Origin: Bacteroidales bacterium
GTDB lineage: Bacteria; Bacteroidota; Bacteroidia; Bacteroidales; P3
Direction: 5' to 3'
Length of the DNA: 47,744 nt
NCBI GenBank assembly: GCA_024400505.1
Contig: JAKSMP010000014.1
Coordinates: 1-47,744, forward strand
The notes under the pieces were generated by a model. The model was given only the letters and a program-made list of their open reading frames with translations. It had not been told where the DNA came from and ran no database searches. Positions 38,862-47,744 of this stretch are shown here, in pieces. The position numbers were made by a program, and so were the translations under genes. Position 1 is the stretch's first letter, and each line of letters opens with the position of its first letter.

Positions 38862-41800
38862 TTAGAGGTCGCGGCCACAGCATTTCTTATATTTCTTTCC
38901 GCTTCCGCAGGGACAGGGATCGTTGGGACCAATCTTCTTCTCCACACGGATGGGCTGGGGCTTGGGACGCTCGCCGGTTTGTTGGCGTGCTGCCTGGTCC
39001 ATGGCGCGTTGGGTTTGGGTGGCGGTGGAGTCGTGGCTCTCGCGCATACCGCGGTTGCTGGTTCTCTGCTGGCGTGCTTCGTGCATGTCGTTGTCTTCAC
39101 GCACGGGGAGTGATGCGCGGATAAGGAATGATGAGATCTCGCGATTGATTTCCAGAAGCATTCTTTCAAAGAGGTTGAAACTCTCAAATTTGTAGATCAA
39201 CAGAGGATCCTTCTGCTCGTAGGAAGCATTCTGTACCGAGGTTTTCAATTCATCCAGTTCGCGCAGATGGTCTTTCCACAGGTCGTCGATAATGGCCAGG
39301 GTGATACCTTTCTCAATGCTGAGCTGCACCTCGCGTCCCTTGTTGTCGTAGGATTTCTGCACCGGAGTCACCACGTTGAGCACTTTCTTGCCATCGGTGA
39401 TGGGGAATGCTACGTTGATATACTGGGTGTTGTCGTGGATGCGAACGATGAATGGGTATGCCAGTTCGGTGATGCGCTGCATGCGTTCTTTATAGGTGTT
39501 GTAAACGATGTCGTAAAGTTTCTTGACGGCATCTTCCTGTTTGGCATTGAAAAGTTCTTTCTCGGTGAAAGGCACTTCGAGCGCAAATATGCGAATCATC
39601 TCCATCTTGAATCCTTCCCAGTCATGGTTCTTCTTGGACTCTTCAAAGATGAGCGAGCAAGTGTCGTAGAACATGTTGGAGATGTCGATGCTCAAACGGT
39701 CGCCATAGAGGGCATTGCGGCGTTTGTTGTAGATAACGGTGCGCTGGTTGTTCATCACATCGTCATATTCAAGCAAACGTTTACGCATACCAAAGTTGTT
39801 CTCCTCCACCTTCTTCTGTGCTTTCTCGATCTGTTTGGTGATCATGGAGTGCTGAATCACTTCGCCTTCTTGCAGTCCCAGGCGGTCCATGATGGTGGCA
39901 ATACGCTCTGAACCGAAGATGCGCATCAGGTCGTCTTCCAACGATACGAAGAACAAGCTGCTACCGGGGTCGCCCTGACGGCCAGCACGGCCGCGCAACT
40001 GACGGTCAACACGGCGAGACTCGTGGCGTTCGGTGCCGATGATGGCCAGACCGCCAGCATCTTTCACACCACCCTTGAGCTTGATATCCGTACCACGACC
40101 TGCCATGTTAGTGGCAATGGTCACATGGCCGGGTTCGCCAGCATGGGCCACGATTTCAGCCTCTTTCTGGTGGAGCTTGGCGTTGAGCACGCTGTGCTCG
40201 ATGTGGCGCATCTTGAGCATTTTGCTCAGCAATTCTGATGTTTCCACGTTGGTGGTACCCACCAGCACGGGGCGGCCCATCCCTATGAGGCGTTCCACTT
40301 CGCCGATAACGGCGGTATATTTCTCGCGCTTGGTTTTGTAAATCATGTCGTCCATATCGTCGCGGGCGATGGGACGATTGGTGGGGATTACTACCACATC
40401 CAATTTATAGATATCCCAAAACTCACCAGCCTCGGTCTCTGCTGTACCCGTCATACCGGAGAGTTTTTTATACATGCGGAAATAGTTCTGCAGCGTGATG
40501 GTGGCATAGGTCTGGGTGGCAGCCTCAATCTTGGCATTCTCCTTGGCTTCCACGGCCTGGTGCAGTCCGTCGCTCCAGCGGCGGCCTTCCATGATACGGC
40601 CTGTTTGCTCATCCACAATCTTCACCTGCTTGTTCTCATCCACAATATAGTCGATGTCTTTCTCGAAGAGGGTGTAGGCCTTGAGCAATTGGTCCACGGT
40701 GTGCACCCTGTCGCTCTGTATGGCGAAGTCGTTGTAGATTTTCTCTTTGCGGGCAGCCTTCTCCTCGGGGGTGAGGTCCATGTGTTCCAATTCGGCAATC
40801 ATGCCGCCGATGTCGGGCAACTGGTAGAAGTTGCGGTCTTCTCCCATGGCGGTGAGAAAATCCATACCCTTATCGGTGAGCTCCACCTGGCGGTTTTTCT
40901 CATCAATCACAAAGTACAGTTCATCATCGATGATGTGCATATACTTGTTCTGCTCCTGCATATAAAAGTTCTCGGTGCGCTGGAGAATGGCTCTCATGCC
41001 AGTTTCGGAGAGGAATTTGATCAGGGCCTTGCTCTTGGGCAAACCGCGGTAGGCGCGCAGCAACAGTTTGGCGCACTCTTCTTCGGGTTTGGGGTCGGGA
41101 TGCTGTGCCAAGCCGGCTTTGGCATCGGCAAGCACCTTGGTGATCATGGTGCGTTGAGCGTTGTAGAGCTTCTCGATAACGGGTTTGAAACGGTCAAACT
41201 CTTGGTCTTCGTCGCCTTTGCCCGTGGGACCGCTGATGATCAAAGGTGTGCGGGCATCATCAATGAGCACAGAGTCAACCTCATCCACGATGGCAAAGTT
41301 GTGGCCTCTCTGCACCAATTCTTCCGGATTGCGGCACATATTGTCGCGAAGATAGTCGAAACCAAACTCGTTGTTGGTACCAAAGGTGATATCGGCATTA
41401 TAAGCAGCTTTACGTTCGTCGCTGTGGGGCTCATGCTTGTCAATGCAGTCCACGCTCAGACCGTGGAACTCATAGAGCATACCCATCCATTCCGAGTCAC
41501 GTTTGGCCAGATAGTCGTTCACCGTCACCACGTGCACACCCTTGCCGGGCAAAGCGTTCAGGTAAACGGGGAGGGTGGCCACCAACGTTTTACCCTCACC
41601 AGTGGCCATCTCAGCAATCTTGCCGCTGTGCAGCACAGCACCACCAATCAGCTGGACATCATAGTGGACCATGTCCCATTTGATCATGTTGCCACCGGCC
41701 ATCCAACTGTTGTTGTAAACTGCTTGCTCGCCCACGATATTCACATTGTCGCGTTTCACGGCCAGCGCGCGGTCGTGCTCGGTGGCAGTCACCACCACCT

Positions 41801-42179
41801 GCTCGTTTTCGGCAAAACGGCGAGCCGTTTCTTTCACCACGCCGAAAGCCTCGGGCAAGATGTCGTTGAGCACCTTCTGGGTTTTGTCATACGACTCCTT
41901 TTCCAGCTTGTCAATGCGTTTGTAGATATCCTCTTTTTCATCAACGGGCATATCGTATTCTTCTTCGATACGTATGCGGAGGGTTTTCAACTCTTCTTCT
42001 TCTGCAGCCACTTCGTTGTGGATGCGTTCTTTGAATTCGATAGTCTTGGCACGCAGCTCATCGTTGCTGAGTTTTTGTATCTCAGGATATAATTTGAGCG
42101 TGGCGTTGAGCAAAGGCTGCACCTCTTTCAGGTCGCGGTCGGCCTTTGTGCCAAATAGTTTGGACAGGAAATTTGCCAT
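38862..42179 (-). CDS. secA: Preprotein translocase ATPase SecA
   Basis: SecA drives export of unfolded preproteins through SecYEG. The 1105-residue protein has the full domain order: [20 protein letters not shown] (Walker A), [20 protein letters not shown] (DEVD Walker B), the preprotein cross-linking region, [49 protein letters not shown], the helical scaffold near residue 860, and a C-terminal zinc site [18 protein letters not shown]. At 1105 residues it is longer than E. coli SecA (901), as usual in Bacteroidota, which carry insertions around the nucleotide-binding domains. It stands alone on its transcript. Confidence 0.98.
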   Translation of the reverse strand: MANFLSKLFGTKADRDLKEVQPLLNATLKLYPEIQKLSNDELRAKTIEFKERIHNEVAAEEEELKTLRIRIEEEYDMPVDEKEDIYKRIDKLEKESYDKTQKVLNDILPEAFGVVKETARRFAENEQVVVTATEHDRALAVKRDNVNIVGEQAVYNNSWMAGGNMIKWDMVHYDVQLIGGAVLHSGKIAEMATGEGKTLVATLPVYLNALPGKGVHVVTVNDYLAKRDSEWMGMLYEFHGLSVDCIDKHEPHSDERKAAYNADITFGTNNEFGFDYLRDNMCRNPEELVQRGHNFAIVDEVDSVLIDDARTPLIISGPTGKGDEDQEFDRFKPVIEKLYNAQRTMITKVLADAKAGLAQHPDPKPEEECAKLLLRAYRGLPKSKALIKFLSETGMRAILQRTENFYMQEQNKYMHIIDDELYFVIDEKNRQVELTDKGMDFLTAMGEDRNFYQLPDIGGMIAELEHMDLTPEEKAARKEKIYNDFAIQSDRVHTVDQLLKAYTLFEKDIDYIVDENKQVKIVDEQTGRIMEGRRWSDGLHQAVEAKENAKIEAATQTYATITLQNYFRMYKKLSGMTGTAETEAGEFWDIYKLDVVVIPTNRPIARDDMDDMIYKTKREKYTAVIGEVERLIGMGRPVLVGTTNVETSELLSKMLKMRHIEHSVLNAKLHQKEAEIVAHAGEPGHVTIATNMAGRGTDIKLKGGVKDAGGLAIIGTERHESRRVDRQLRGRAGRQGDPGSSLFFVSLEDDLMRIFGSERIATIMDRLGLQEGEVIQHSMITKQIEKAQKKVEENNFGMRKRLLEYDDVMNNQRTVIYNKRRNALYGDRLSIDISNMFYDTCSLIFEESKKNHDWEGFKMEMIRIFALEVPFTEKELFNAKQEDAVKKLYDIVYNTYKERMQRITELAYPFIVRIHDNTQYINVAFPITDGKKVLNVVTPVQKSYDNKGREVQLSIEKGITLAIIDDLWKDHLRELDELKTSVQNASYEQKDPLLIYKFESFNLFERMLLEINREISSFLIRASLPVREDNDMHEARQQRTSNRGMRESHDSTATQTQRAMDQAARQQTGERPKPQPIRVEKKIGPNDPCPCGSGKKYKKCCGRDL

Positions 42180-42256
42180 TTATTATTATTATTTTATTAA
42201 TTATTTACTTATTATACAAAGTTTTGTCTTTTGCCCAAGGGACAATCGCACGTGTG

Positions 42257-42264
42257 CAAAGATA
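42257..42264 (-). promoter_or_regulatory. Promoter of secA
   Basis: Exact TATCTTTG on the minus strand, about 80 bases before the start codon. Confidence 0.75.
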
Positions 42265-42574
42265 CAAAAAAAAATTAACTATACTGTCTTTGAACATAAT
42301 ATTTATTTCTGATTTGCCCTTATCAAATTCCGTGCCACGCTTGTGGGCAGATCTTCTCCCCCTATTCCCCCCAAAAAACTCCAGGCTCCATCAAGGACTT
42401 AAAATCGCTAGCCTCCACTCACAAATTCCAGCCACCATTGCGGGGGATATCTTTTATTTTGCCCCTATTGTGCGGCGGGCGTTCCCCTAGGCAATACCAC
42501 GGCGTTACCGCGGCATATCTCAGCGGCCTCTTGTTCCCAATTGCCTTCCATGAGCAACGAACAAAAATACTGGG

Positions 42575-42606
42575 TGGTGTCTAAGTGTCATGGGTGTCAA
42601 GTGTCA
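42575..42606 (+). repeat. GTGTCA-type dispersed intergenic repeat, copy 4
   Basis: GGTGTC, then AAGTGTCATGGGTGTCA, close to the reverse complement of the copy at 3112-3149. It lies in the 590-base gap between secA and nadR, which otherwise has only AT-rich and GC-rich patches and no gene. Confidence 0.65.
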
Positions 42607-42713
42607 TTTTTATATTCGTTTTTTTTTGGTGGGCGAAGCCGAATTCAATAAACAAACGCAACAGCGGTTGACTCTGTCCAAAGTGCAAAAATGATTATCG
42701 TGATTTTTTTTAG

Positions 42714-42721
42714 TAACTTTG
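42714..42721 (+). promoter_or_regulatory. Promoter of nadR-pnuC
   Basis: TAACTTTG matches TAnnTTTG, about 45 bases before the nadR start codon. Confidence 0.6.
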
Positions 42722-42767
42722 CAGCACAAAAGATAACTGATGAGTTTGAGAAAATTTATTGAAAATC

Positions 42768-43793
42768 ATGAAAATATCGATGTGCGTAGGCCGATTTGAT
42801 CCACTGCATCAAGGCCATTTGGAAATGATAATGCGTGCCAAAAAAAAGCATGATAGGTGCTGTGTGGTGGTGTGTGATTTTGCCGAGGATGAATCGGCAG
42901 GATCTATGCCTCTGGCCAAGCGCACCCAGCTTGTGCGGGAGTTTTTTATGGGCGATGATCTAGTGTCGGTGATGGGGGTGGATTGCTGTGGATGGGAAGA
43001 ACTGTTGGAGGAGTTTGTCAAACGCACCGGAGAATCGATGGATGACGTGGTGGTGTATGTGCAGGATGCGGCCAATGCAGCTCGGCTGAAAAACTGTGGT
43101 GTGCGGGTGGCTGAGTGGGATAACGTTGATGCTATCAGCAGTATTGAAGTGCGACAGCATCCTTTGCGTTATTGGCATCAGATAGCAGCGCCCTTTAGAC
43201 CCTACCTCACCAAGAATATACTTGTGATAGGCACCGCCTCGGAGGGGAAAAGCACCCTGGTGAGTGATATCTCCAAATATTTCAATTTGACTTGCACTCA
43301 GGAATGGGCCAGAGTGTATATGGAGCAGCACGCTTTGTTGGACGAAGAACTGGCGGTGGAGGATTTTGTTGAGTTCCTCACAGGGCAAGTGCGTCTATAC
43401 CAAGAGGCTGTGCTCAATGCTTCGCGTGGTGTGATGATTGCCGATACTGACAATTTGGTTACGCTCATGTATGCGCTGTCGTATGTGCGCTCGGGGAATT
43501 TCAACCTCACTCAAGCTGACTATGTCGAAGTGCTTCTGCCGCTTGCTTGGGCATTGCGCAAGGTGGTGCGTTGGGATAAGATATTTGTGGTGGTGCCTGG
43601 TGGAGTGTATGTGGATGACGGATTCAGATACATGGGGCAGTCATCGATGGATGAGCGAATGGCCAACCACCATATTTTGATGAACTTGCTGGAAGAATTC
43701 GGCTTGACGGACCGTGTGATTTATCTGCAGGGTGGCGCATATCTGGATAATTTTAATATTGTTAAAACGTATATTGATGGCCTCTTATCGTAA
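42768..43793 (+). CDS. nadR: NadR-like bifunctional NMN adenylyltransferase / nicotinamide riboside kinase
   Basis: A 341-residue protein from the ATG at 42768. The N-terminal half is a nucleotidyltransferase: GRFDPLHQGHLEMI, with the HxGH-type HQGH, and a later SSIEVRQHP segment that replaces the ISxTxxR motif. The C-terminal half is a P-loop kinase: VIGTASEGKSTLVSDISKYF near residue 155, and DTDNLVTLMYA near 222. The two activities make NMN from nicotinamide riboside and then NAD. The helix-turn-helix of enterobacterial NadR is absent. The next gene, pnuC, overlaps by 17 bases and supplies the substrate. Confidence 0.92.
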   Translation: MKISMCVGRFDPLHQGHLEMIMRAKKKHDRCCVVVCDFAEDESAGSMPLAKRTQLVREFFMGDDLVSVMGVDCCGWEELLEEFVKRTGESMDDVVVYVQDAANAARLKNCGVRVAEWDNVDAISSIEVRQHPLRYWHQIAAPFRPYLTKNILVIGTASEGKSTLVSDISKYFNLTCTQEWARVYMEQHALLDEELAVEDFVEFLTGQVRLYQEAVLNASRGVMIADTDNLVTLMYALSYVRSGNFNLTQADYVEVLLPLAWALRKVVRWDKIFVVVPGGVYVDDGFRYMGQSSMDERMANHHILMNLLEEFGLTDRVIYLQGGAYLDNFNIVKTYIDGLLS

Positions 43794-44460
43794 TAGGTTG
43801 AAGCACGAACTGGTGGGCGACGGCTGGTTTGGTGTTGCTTTCATAGGCTTGGGTTTGATCACCCAAATTGTTTCATATTGCTTGACCGAATCGTCGGCAC
43901 TGTCGCTGATATGCGGTATGCTGGGCATCATAGGTGTGGTGCTGTATAGTCAGAAAAAGTTTTCGGCATATATATTCTCTTTTGGCCAATTGTTTCTGTA
44001 TGTATATCTGGCCTGGCAAGAGCATTTGTGGGGTGAGGTGGTAGAGAATGGCTTTTATTTTGTGACCATGCTGGGCGGTATGTGGATTTGGCTGAAGCAT
44101 TATCGCAGCTCGGAAGAAGAGTCGGAGGTAGAAACGCTGCAATTAAGCAAGCCGTGGCTGTATGGCATTTTTGTGGGCACGATGGTGCTGGTGGGGGTGT
44201 TGTATATGGTATTGCGGCTGACCAACGACTCGCAGCCATTTATGGATTCACTCACAACAGTTCCGGCTTTTGTGGCGCAGGTGCTGCTCATGTTGCGTTA
44301 TCGCGAGAATTGGATGTTCTGGGCAATCATCAATGTGGCGTCAATCGTGTTGTGGGCAATAGCTGGCGATTATTGTTTGATGATGCAATATATCTTTTGG
44401 ACCATCAATTGCGCCTACGGCTATTGGCTGTGGAAGGATAGTGAATCCAATTCCCGCTAA
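43777..44460 (+). CDS. pnuC: Nicotinamide riboside transporter PnuC
   Basis: A 227-residue protein from the ATG at 43777, overlapping the 3' end of nadR. It has seven membrane spans and the family pattern (WFGVAFIGLGLITQIVSYCL, FGQLFLYVYLAWQEHLWGEVVENGFYFVTMLGGMWIWLKHY, LRYRENWMFWAIINVASIVLW). PnuC carries nicotinamide riboside into the cell by facilitated diffusion, driven by phosphorylation by NadR, which explains the gene pair. The stop codon overlaps the stop codon of the convergent RNase Z gene. Confidence 0.92.
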   Translation: MASYRNRLKHELVGDGWFGVAFIGLGLITQIVSYCLTESSALSLICGMLGIIGVVLYSQKKFSAYIFSFGQLFLYVYLAWQEHLWGEVVENGFYFVTMLGGMWIWLKHYRSSEEESEVETLQLSKPWLYGIFVGTMVLVGVLYMVLRLTNDSQPFMDSLTTVPAFVAQVLLMLRYRENWMFWAIINVASIVLWAIAGDYCLMMQYIFWTINCAYGYWLWKDSESNSR

Positions 44461-45278
44461 GAGATTGGCGGTTGCTCGGCTGGCTTGTTGTAATGCACTT
44501 CTATTCGGTCGCCGTCGGCGGCGATAGTGGTGCTGGGAAAGATGGCTTGGGCCTCGGATAAAAGTGTTTCGGGCTCTTTGTATCGTGCGCTGATATGGGT
44601 GAGCAGTAGATGCTGCACGTTGGCTTTGTGGGCCAATGTGGCAGCTTGTGCGGCTGTGAGATGCTGTTTCTCGGCAGCAACGGAGGCGAATGCGGTGTTG
44701 AAAGTGCTCTCAAGGCACAGGAGGTTTGCACCTTGGACGAAGGGTAGGAACGATTCGGTGTAGCCCGTGTCGGTGCAGTAGGCGTATTTTCGGGATGGAT
44801 TTTTGCCGCGAGGTTTTTCTTCAATCAAATAGCCATAAGTGGGCACGGAGTGCATCAGAGGGAAGGCATAAATGCGGCAACGCAGATTCTCTAGAATCAG
44901 TTGCATGCCCTCGGTGTGGGAGAGTTCGTGGTATCGGATTTCGAATTCAAGATGGCTGCCAGAGGCGGTGAGTATTGTGGAAAGCACTTGGCTGATGCCT
45001 TCAGGGGCAATAATATCCACGGGCTCGGTTCGTCCGCAGAGGTGCATGCTGCTGATGAGCCCCGGGAGACCGAAGAAATGATCGCCATGCAGGTGGGTGA
45101 TGCAAATGGTGCTGAGCCCTTGCATCTTTTGATGATATACACGGATTTGAGTTTGGGTGTTCTCGCCGCAGTCGAGCAGAATTCTGTGCCCGTTGAGATT
45201 CACCACTTGGCCACTACAGTGGCGAGCCACAGTGGGCAGGGCTGCCCCAGAACCGAGTACGGTAGTGTAGAAATTCAT
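44457..45278 (-). CDS. rnz: Ribonuclease Z (tRNA 3' end processing)
   Basis: A 273-residue metallo-beta-lactamase fold nuclease that removes 3' trailers from tRNA precursors. The metal motif HLHGDHFFGLPGL contains His62, His64, Asp66 and His67. Further ligands appear at FPLMHSVPTYGYLIEE, CTDTGY and LLLTHISARYKEP. It is somewhat shorter than typical rnz (about 305), mostly by a short C-terminus. The start codon lies four bases after the stop of the DUF4831 gene, so the two share a transcript. Its stop overlaps that of pnuC tail to tail. Confidence 0.93.
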   Translation of the reverse strand: MNFYTTVLGSGAALPTVARHCSGQVVNLNGHRILLDCGENTQTQIRVYHQKMQGLSTICITHLHGDHFFGLPGLISSMHLCGRTEPVDIIAPEGISQVLSTILTASGSHLEFEIRYHELSHTEGMQLILENLRCRIYAFPLMHSVPTYGYLIEEKPRGKNPSRKYAYCTDTGYTESFLPFVQGANLLCLESTFNTAFASVAAEKQHLTAAQAATLAHKANVQHLLLTHISARYKEPETLLSEAQAIFPSTTIAADGDRIEVHYNKPAEQPPIS

Positions 45279-45282
45279 GTGG

Positions 45283-46416
45283 CTAGTTCTCGAAATAAAT
45301 GATGGCGCCGGTGGTGGGGTCGAAAAGTGCTTTGAAATGCTTGTGGGGCAGGTCGATGATGGGTCCGTATTGGGCCACGGGCAACGTCACTTGGAAATCG
45401 AAGAGCTCGCAGTGGAGGTTCATCTGAGCCTGGGCCGGCAGTCGATATTGGAAGTTGCGGTGGAAGTTGAGCAGCGGTTTCTTGCTCTCCTGGCTTTTTT
45501 TGCGCACCTGCTGTAATTGCTTGTCGGGGCGGAGTGTGCAAATGACAGGCAGCGCATCGTAGTCGTCCTCTTCGCAGATGCCCTCGGCACGGCTGAAATA
45601 GAAGAGTACCATCTCTTGGATGGTGTCGTTGGACTGGTGCAGACTCTTGGGCTCGATGAAGAAGTGTACGGTTTCCTCGATGGGCTTGCCAATGAACTGG
45701 GCCATGAGCACAGCCTCTTTCTCTTCAAGCTGCTTGAGTAGTTGGGCTTTGCCCTCCAGGGTATAGCGGTCGGAGAGTGTGATGTCGGCGCGGGTGTCTT
45801 CCAACTCTGCTATTTCGGCTGCTGCAGCTTGGGCTCTTTGGCGTAGCGAGCGGGGAGCTTTCTTGGTGGAGGTGCCGGTGGGCTTGCCAGGGCGGTCGCC
45901 TTTAACGTAGAAGGTGTCGGTGCGGTCATAGAGGTTGTAGGTGGGCAGCATTTTGTCGGCAGTGGCGTTGTGAAGCACCAGCTTGGCATCCGACGCCTCG
46001 GCCAGATCGGTTAGGGTGCTGTTGCCTAGTTGAATGGAGGACTCTTGGGGAGTCATGCCTACAGAACGGAGCAGGTGGTGGTTATCCACTTGCACGGATA
46101 TGCCATTGGGGGTGACCAGATAGTAATTGTTTGGGTCGGCTGTGACGGTATATGATGTTTCTACATTCTTAATACGGTAGGGTTTGGCCACATCAAAATT
46201 GTCAAGCGCCAACATTTCCGATGCAAAATCGCTAAACACGGCATCGGTAAGGTCGTAGTATTGATAAGTCACGTCCACGCATATCTGGGTCATGGGCAGC
46301 GCATAGTAGAGGCCACCATAATTGGGTGTGGCGGAGTTGGTGCTGAGGGGGGTGACATGATAGCAACTGGCAAATAGCAGGGTTGCAGAAAGGATGAAAA
46401 TGTATTTTTTTATCAT
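45283..46416 (-). CDS. DUF4831 family lipoprotein
   Basis: A 377-residue lipoprotein (MIKKYIFILSATLLFASC, Cys18). The N-terminal YGGLYYALPMTQICVDVTYQ, a central YTVTADPNNYYLVTPNG, and a C-terminal LHCELFDFQVTLPVAQYGPIIDLP match the DUF4831 family of Bacteroidales. A Lys/Ala-rich, mostly helical segment (about 190-225) lies in the middle. No catalytic motif is visible and no function is known. It leads a two-gene transcript with RNase Z. Confidence 0.85.
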   Translation of the reverse strand: MIKKYIFILSATLLFASCYHVTPLSTNSATPNYGGLYYALPMTQICVDVTYQYYDLTDAVFSDFASEMLALDNFDVAKPYRIKNVETSYTVTADPNNYYLVTPNGISVQVDNHHLLRSVGMTPQESSIQLGNSTLTDLAEASDAKLVLHNATADKMLPTYNLYDRTDTFYVKGDRPGKPTGTSTKKAPRSLRQRAQAAAAEIAELEDTRADITLSDRYTLEGKAQLLKQLEEKEAVLMAQFIGKPIEETVHFFIEPKSLHQSNDTIQEMVLFYFSRAEGICEEDDYDALPVICTLRPDKQLQQVRKKSQESKKPLLNFHRNFQYRLPAQAQMNLHCELFDFQVTLPVAQYGPIIDLPHKHFKALFDPTTGAIIYFEN

Positions 46417-46523
46417 ACTATGTATTATTCGTAAGTGAACGTTATTTAACGCCGATACATCAGTTTTAGTGTGTCGAGATTCGTTTTTTCTGGTAATTAT
46501 TTATTTTAATAACATTTTTTGTG

Positions 46524-46531
46524 TATATTTG
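46524..46531 (+). promoter_or_regulatory. Promoter of the lipocalin-like lipoprotein gene
   Basis: TATATTTG in an AT-rich stretch, about 65 bases before the ATG at 46595. Confidence 0.55.
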
Positions 46532-46594
46532 CATGTTCTCTAAGTCTGATATGGGGATAATAATCAATTTTGTTTCAATAAAATAACTATCATT

Positions 46595-47053
46595 ATGAGA
46601 AAAGTATTTGTTTTTGCAGCTTTTTGTTTAGTGGCCACACTGGGCCTAATGGTATCATCTTGCGGCAAGGAGGAAGAGCCCATAGCCCCTGTGGTGGATG
46701 ACACCACTGCCGACACGATTCCTGTCACCCCTGAAAACACCCCCACCATTATTGGTGTATGGCACATGATAGAAGCCACCCAGGATGTGCAAGGCAATGT
46801 GGTTGATATGATCAATTTTTATGGCGAAAATTTTTGCCTTACCTTTATGGAAGACGGCACGCTGATTACTTCTGATGGGATAAACGATACCCAGATGCAG
46901 TGGACCTTGGAAGGAAATCAGCTAGGCTTTATTCAGGCACCTGGCGCACCGGCTGTGATGTATGAGCTGAGAGAACTCACCGATGAGCGACTTGTAATCG
47001 TCAATGGTGTGGGCACAGGGATTGAAACTACCATGATTTTCGAGCGCAAATAA
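46595..47053 (+). CDS. Lipocalin-like lipoprotein
   Basis: A 152-residue lipoprotein with lipobox VSSC (Cys23) after a hydrophobic leader. A Pro/Thr-rich linker (EEEPIAPVVDDTTADTIPVTPENTP) connects to a small beta-rich domain: IIGVWHMIEATQDVQG, FCLTFMEDGTLITSDG, QMQWTLEGNQLGF, YELRELTDERLVIV. The pattern GxWx and the closing strand fit the lipocalin_4/lipocalin-like family of Bacteroidota. It is probably displayed on the outer membrane. Ligand unknown. A strong terminator follows. Confidence 0.82.
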   Translation: MRKVFVFAAFCLVATLGLMVSSCGKEEEPIAPVVDDTTADTIPVTPENTPTIIGVWHMIEATQDVQGNVVDMINFYGENFCLTFMEDGTLITSDGINDTQMQWTLEGNQLGFIQAPGAPAVMYELRELTDERLVIVNGVGTGIETTMIFERK

Positions 47054-47075
47054 TCCCGTTGGAAACCCTATACCC

Positions 47076-47117
47076 AAGAGGGGTGGATTGGCATCAATCC
47101 ACCCCTCTTTGCGTTTT
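47076..47117 (+). terminator. Rho-independent terminator
   Basis: AAGAGGGGTGGATTG, loop GCAT, CAATCCACCCCTCTT, then GCGTTTTT: perfect arms, 22 bases past the stop codon. Confidence 0.92.
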
Positions 47118-47299
47118 TGTGTGGACTTCAATACTCCGTGGCCATGCTGCAGCGTGCCGTTCTGCGTCTGCACCTCCCTCAGGGCTGAAACGCTTGTCAG
47201 ATAACCTTGATAAATCATAATGTTGTTTTTTTTGTGTTAGTAATAATTTAAGCGATGTCTTTTTGGAAATCCCATTGTAGTTTTCGTGATGCAAATATA
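47118..47299 (-). other. Possible short leftward transcript of unknown nature
   Basis: A TATATTTG box on the minus strand (47292-47299) would start a leftward transcript. An ATG at 47218 opens a frame beginning MIYQGYLTSVSALREVQTQ. The frame runs through the terminator hairpin and into the antisense of the lipocalin-like gene, so a real protein is doubtful. I would treat the stretch 47118-47299 as unexplained. Confidence 0.25.
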
Positions 47300-47533
47300 C
47301 AACTATTTTGGAATATTAAGTATTTATTGCAAATTTTTTTTATCCATGAATGGTTATATTGTTGTCACTCAATGAAATATTTTTTAAGTTTTTGTCTGTT
47401 AAATCACCATTTTTACACCATGTTTTCACAAAATCACCGTAAAATCTTAAAAAAATGACAATCAAATTTGGGTTTTATTGAAAAGAATTACGTTTCTTGC
47501 TGAGGCATAGCATGTTATGCACTTTTGCCCCCT

Positions 47534-47707
47534 AATTTGTCATTTGTCACTTGTCATTTGCAATGCTCTGGCACATCCATGCGCTAAAAAGAGTTTTTTA
47601 TATTTGTATTTTATAATAATTAATAATTATTTATTTAATTATTTAATTTATAAAGGGGTGGCGCACCTCCCTTGCATTGCAAAATGACAAATGACAAATG
47701 ACAAATT
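47534..47707. repeat. Long inverted repeat of TGTCATT units at the right edge
   Basis: The left arm (47534-47565) starts AATTTGTCATTTGTCA and ends TTGCAATG. The right arm (47675-47707) is its reverse complement with one mismatch and one extra base. Each arm has three or four GTCA(T/C)TT units. The 109 bases between are very AT-rich apart from a short GC patch (GGGGTGGCGCACC). Together with 47300-47533 this is DNA without a gene I can support. Confidence 0.85.
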
Positions 47708-47744
47708 CCAATTTTGTCTGTCGATCAGCGGCAAAAAAAAAGCA

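Noticed and set aside
40560-42092. Rightward 510-codon frame opposite secA
   Set aside because: It is a shadow of secA, which has all its motifs on the other strand.
46922-47218. Leftward 98-codon frame at the end of the lipocalin-like gene
   Set aside because: It passes through a terminator hairpin and is antisense to the lipoprotein gene; kept only as a possible short transcript.

Overview
The window comes from a member of the Bacteroidales (phylum Bacteroidota). The evidence is the repeated TAnnTTTG -7 promoter box, the near absence of Shine-Dalgarno sites, lipoproteins with typical Bacteroidales leaders, a type A T9SS sorting tail, DUF4248, DUF4831 and DUF285 proteins, a long SecA, and FISUMP-like and fimbrillin-like secreted proteins. 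I cannot place it to genus. The gene content (CoA transferases, Etf/acyl-CoA dehydrogenase, Kce) fits an anaerobic, amino-acid- or acid-fermenting animal-associated organism, but this is inference.

Left part (1-6.5 kb) is accessory DNA. It holds the end of a broken-off AAA ATPase gene and an orphan 14-repeat CRISPR array that appears to be transcribed leftwards, with no cas gene in view. Long gene-poor stretches carry dispersed repeats. A four-gene phage-like cassette follows: DUF4248, a DUF6266-like protein, a membrane-anchored coiled-coil protein and an M15 peptidase. Three of its genes end inside heptamer (GGTAGNA) repeat tracts.

The 6.5-18.4 kb part is mostly housekeeping: a leftward operon (ECF-S-like membrane protein, FISUMP-like protein, IspD), then a rightward run (CoA transferase, thioredoxin-like protein, EEP lipoprotein, Dus). 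Next is a terC-mntP manganese-export operon with a convincing Mn2+ (yybP-ykoY type) riboswitch and terminator in its leader. An acyl-CoA ligase and a PlsC-like acyltransferase follow, then a LytTR membrane regulator with an ATP-grasp-like gene.

The 18.5-27.3 kb part is the centrepiece. A single rightward operon (KASIII, KASII, FabZ, FabG, EtfB, EtfA, acyl-CoA dehydrogenase) ends at a strong terminator and is followed by a second CoA transferase. Fatty-acid-synthesis enzymes stand where thiolase, 3-hydroxyacyl-CoA dehydrogenase and crotonase would stand in a butyrate operon, with Etf/acyl-CoA dehydrogenase as the enoyl reducer. Together they could build short or medium acyl chains and release them as acids through CoA transfer.

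The right part (27.3-47.7 kb) has a 22-bp periodic repeat, a DUF285 repeat lipoprotein with a small companion gene, an OmpA-like protein with a long Ala-rich coiled coil, and a T9SS-exported peptidylarginine-deiminase-like enzyme. It continues with Kce (lysine fermentation type) divergent from ruvC, an NSS transporter, a transglutaminase-like lipoprotein, secA, nadR-pnuC, a DUF4831 lipoprotein with RNase Z, and a lipocalin-like lipoprotein. The last 700 bases are AT-rich without a clear gene and contain a long inverted repeat. I saw no tRNA or rRNA gene.
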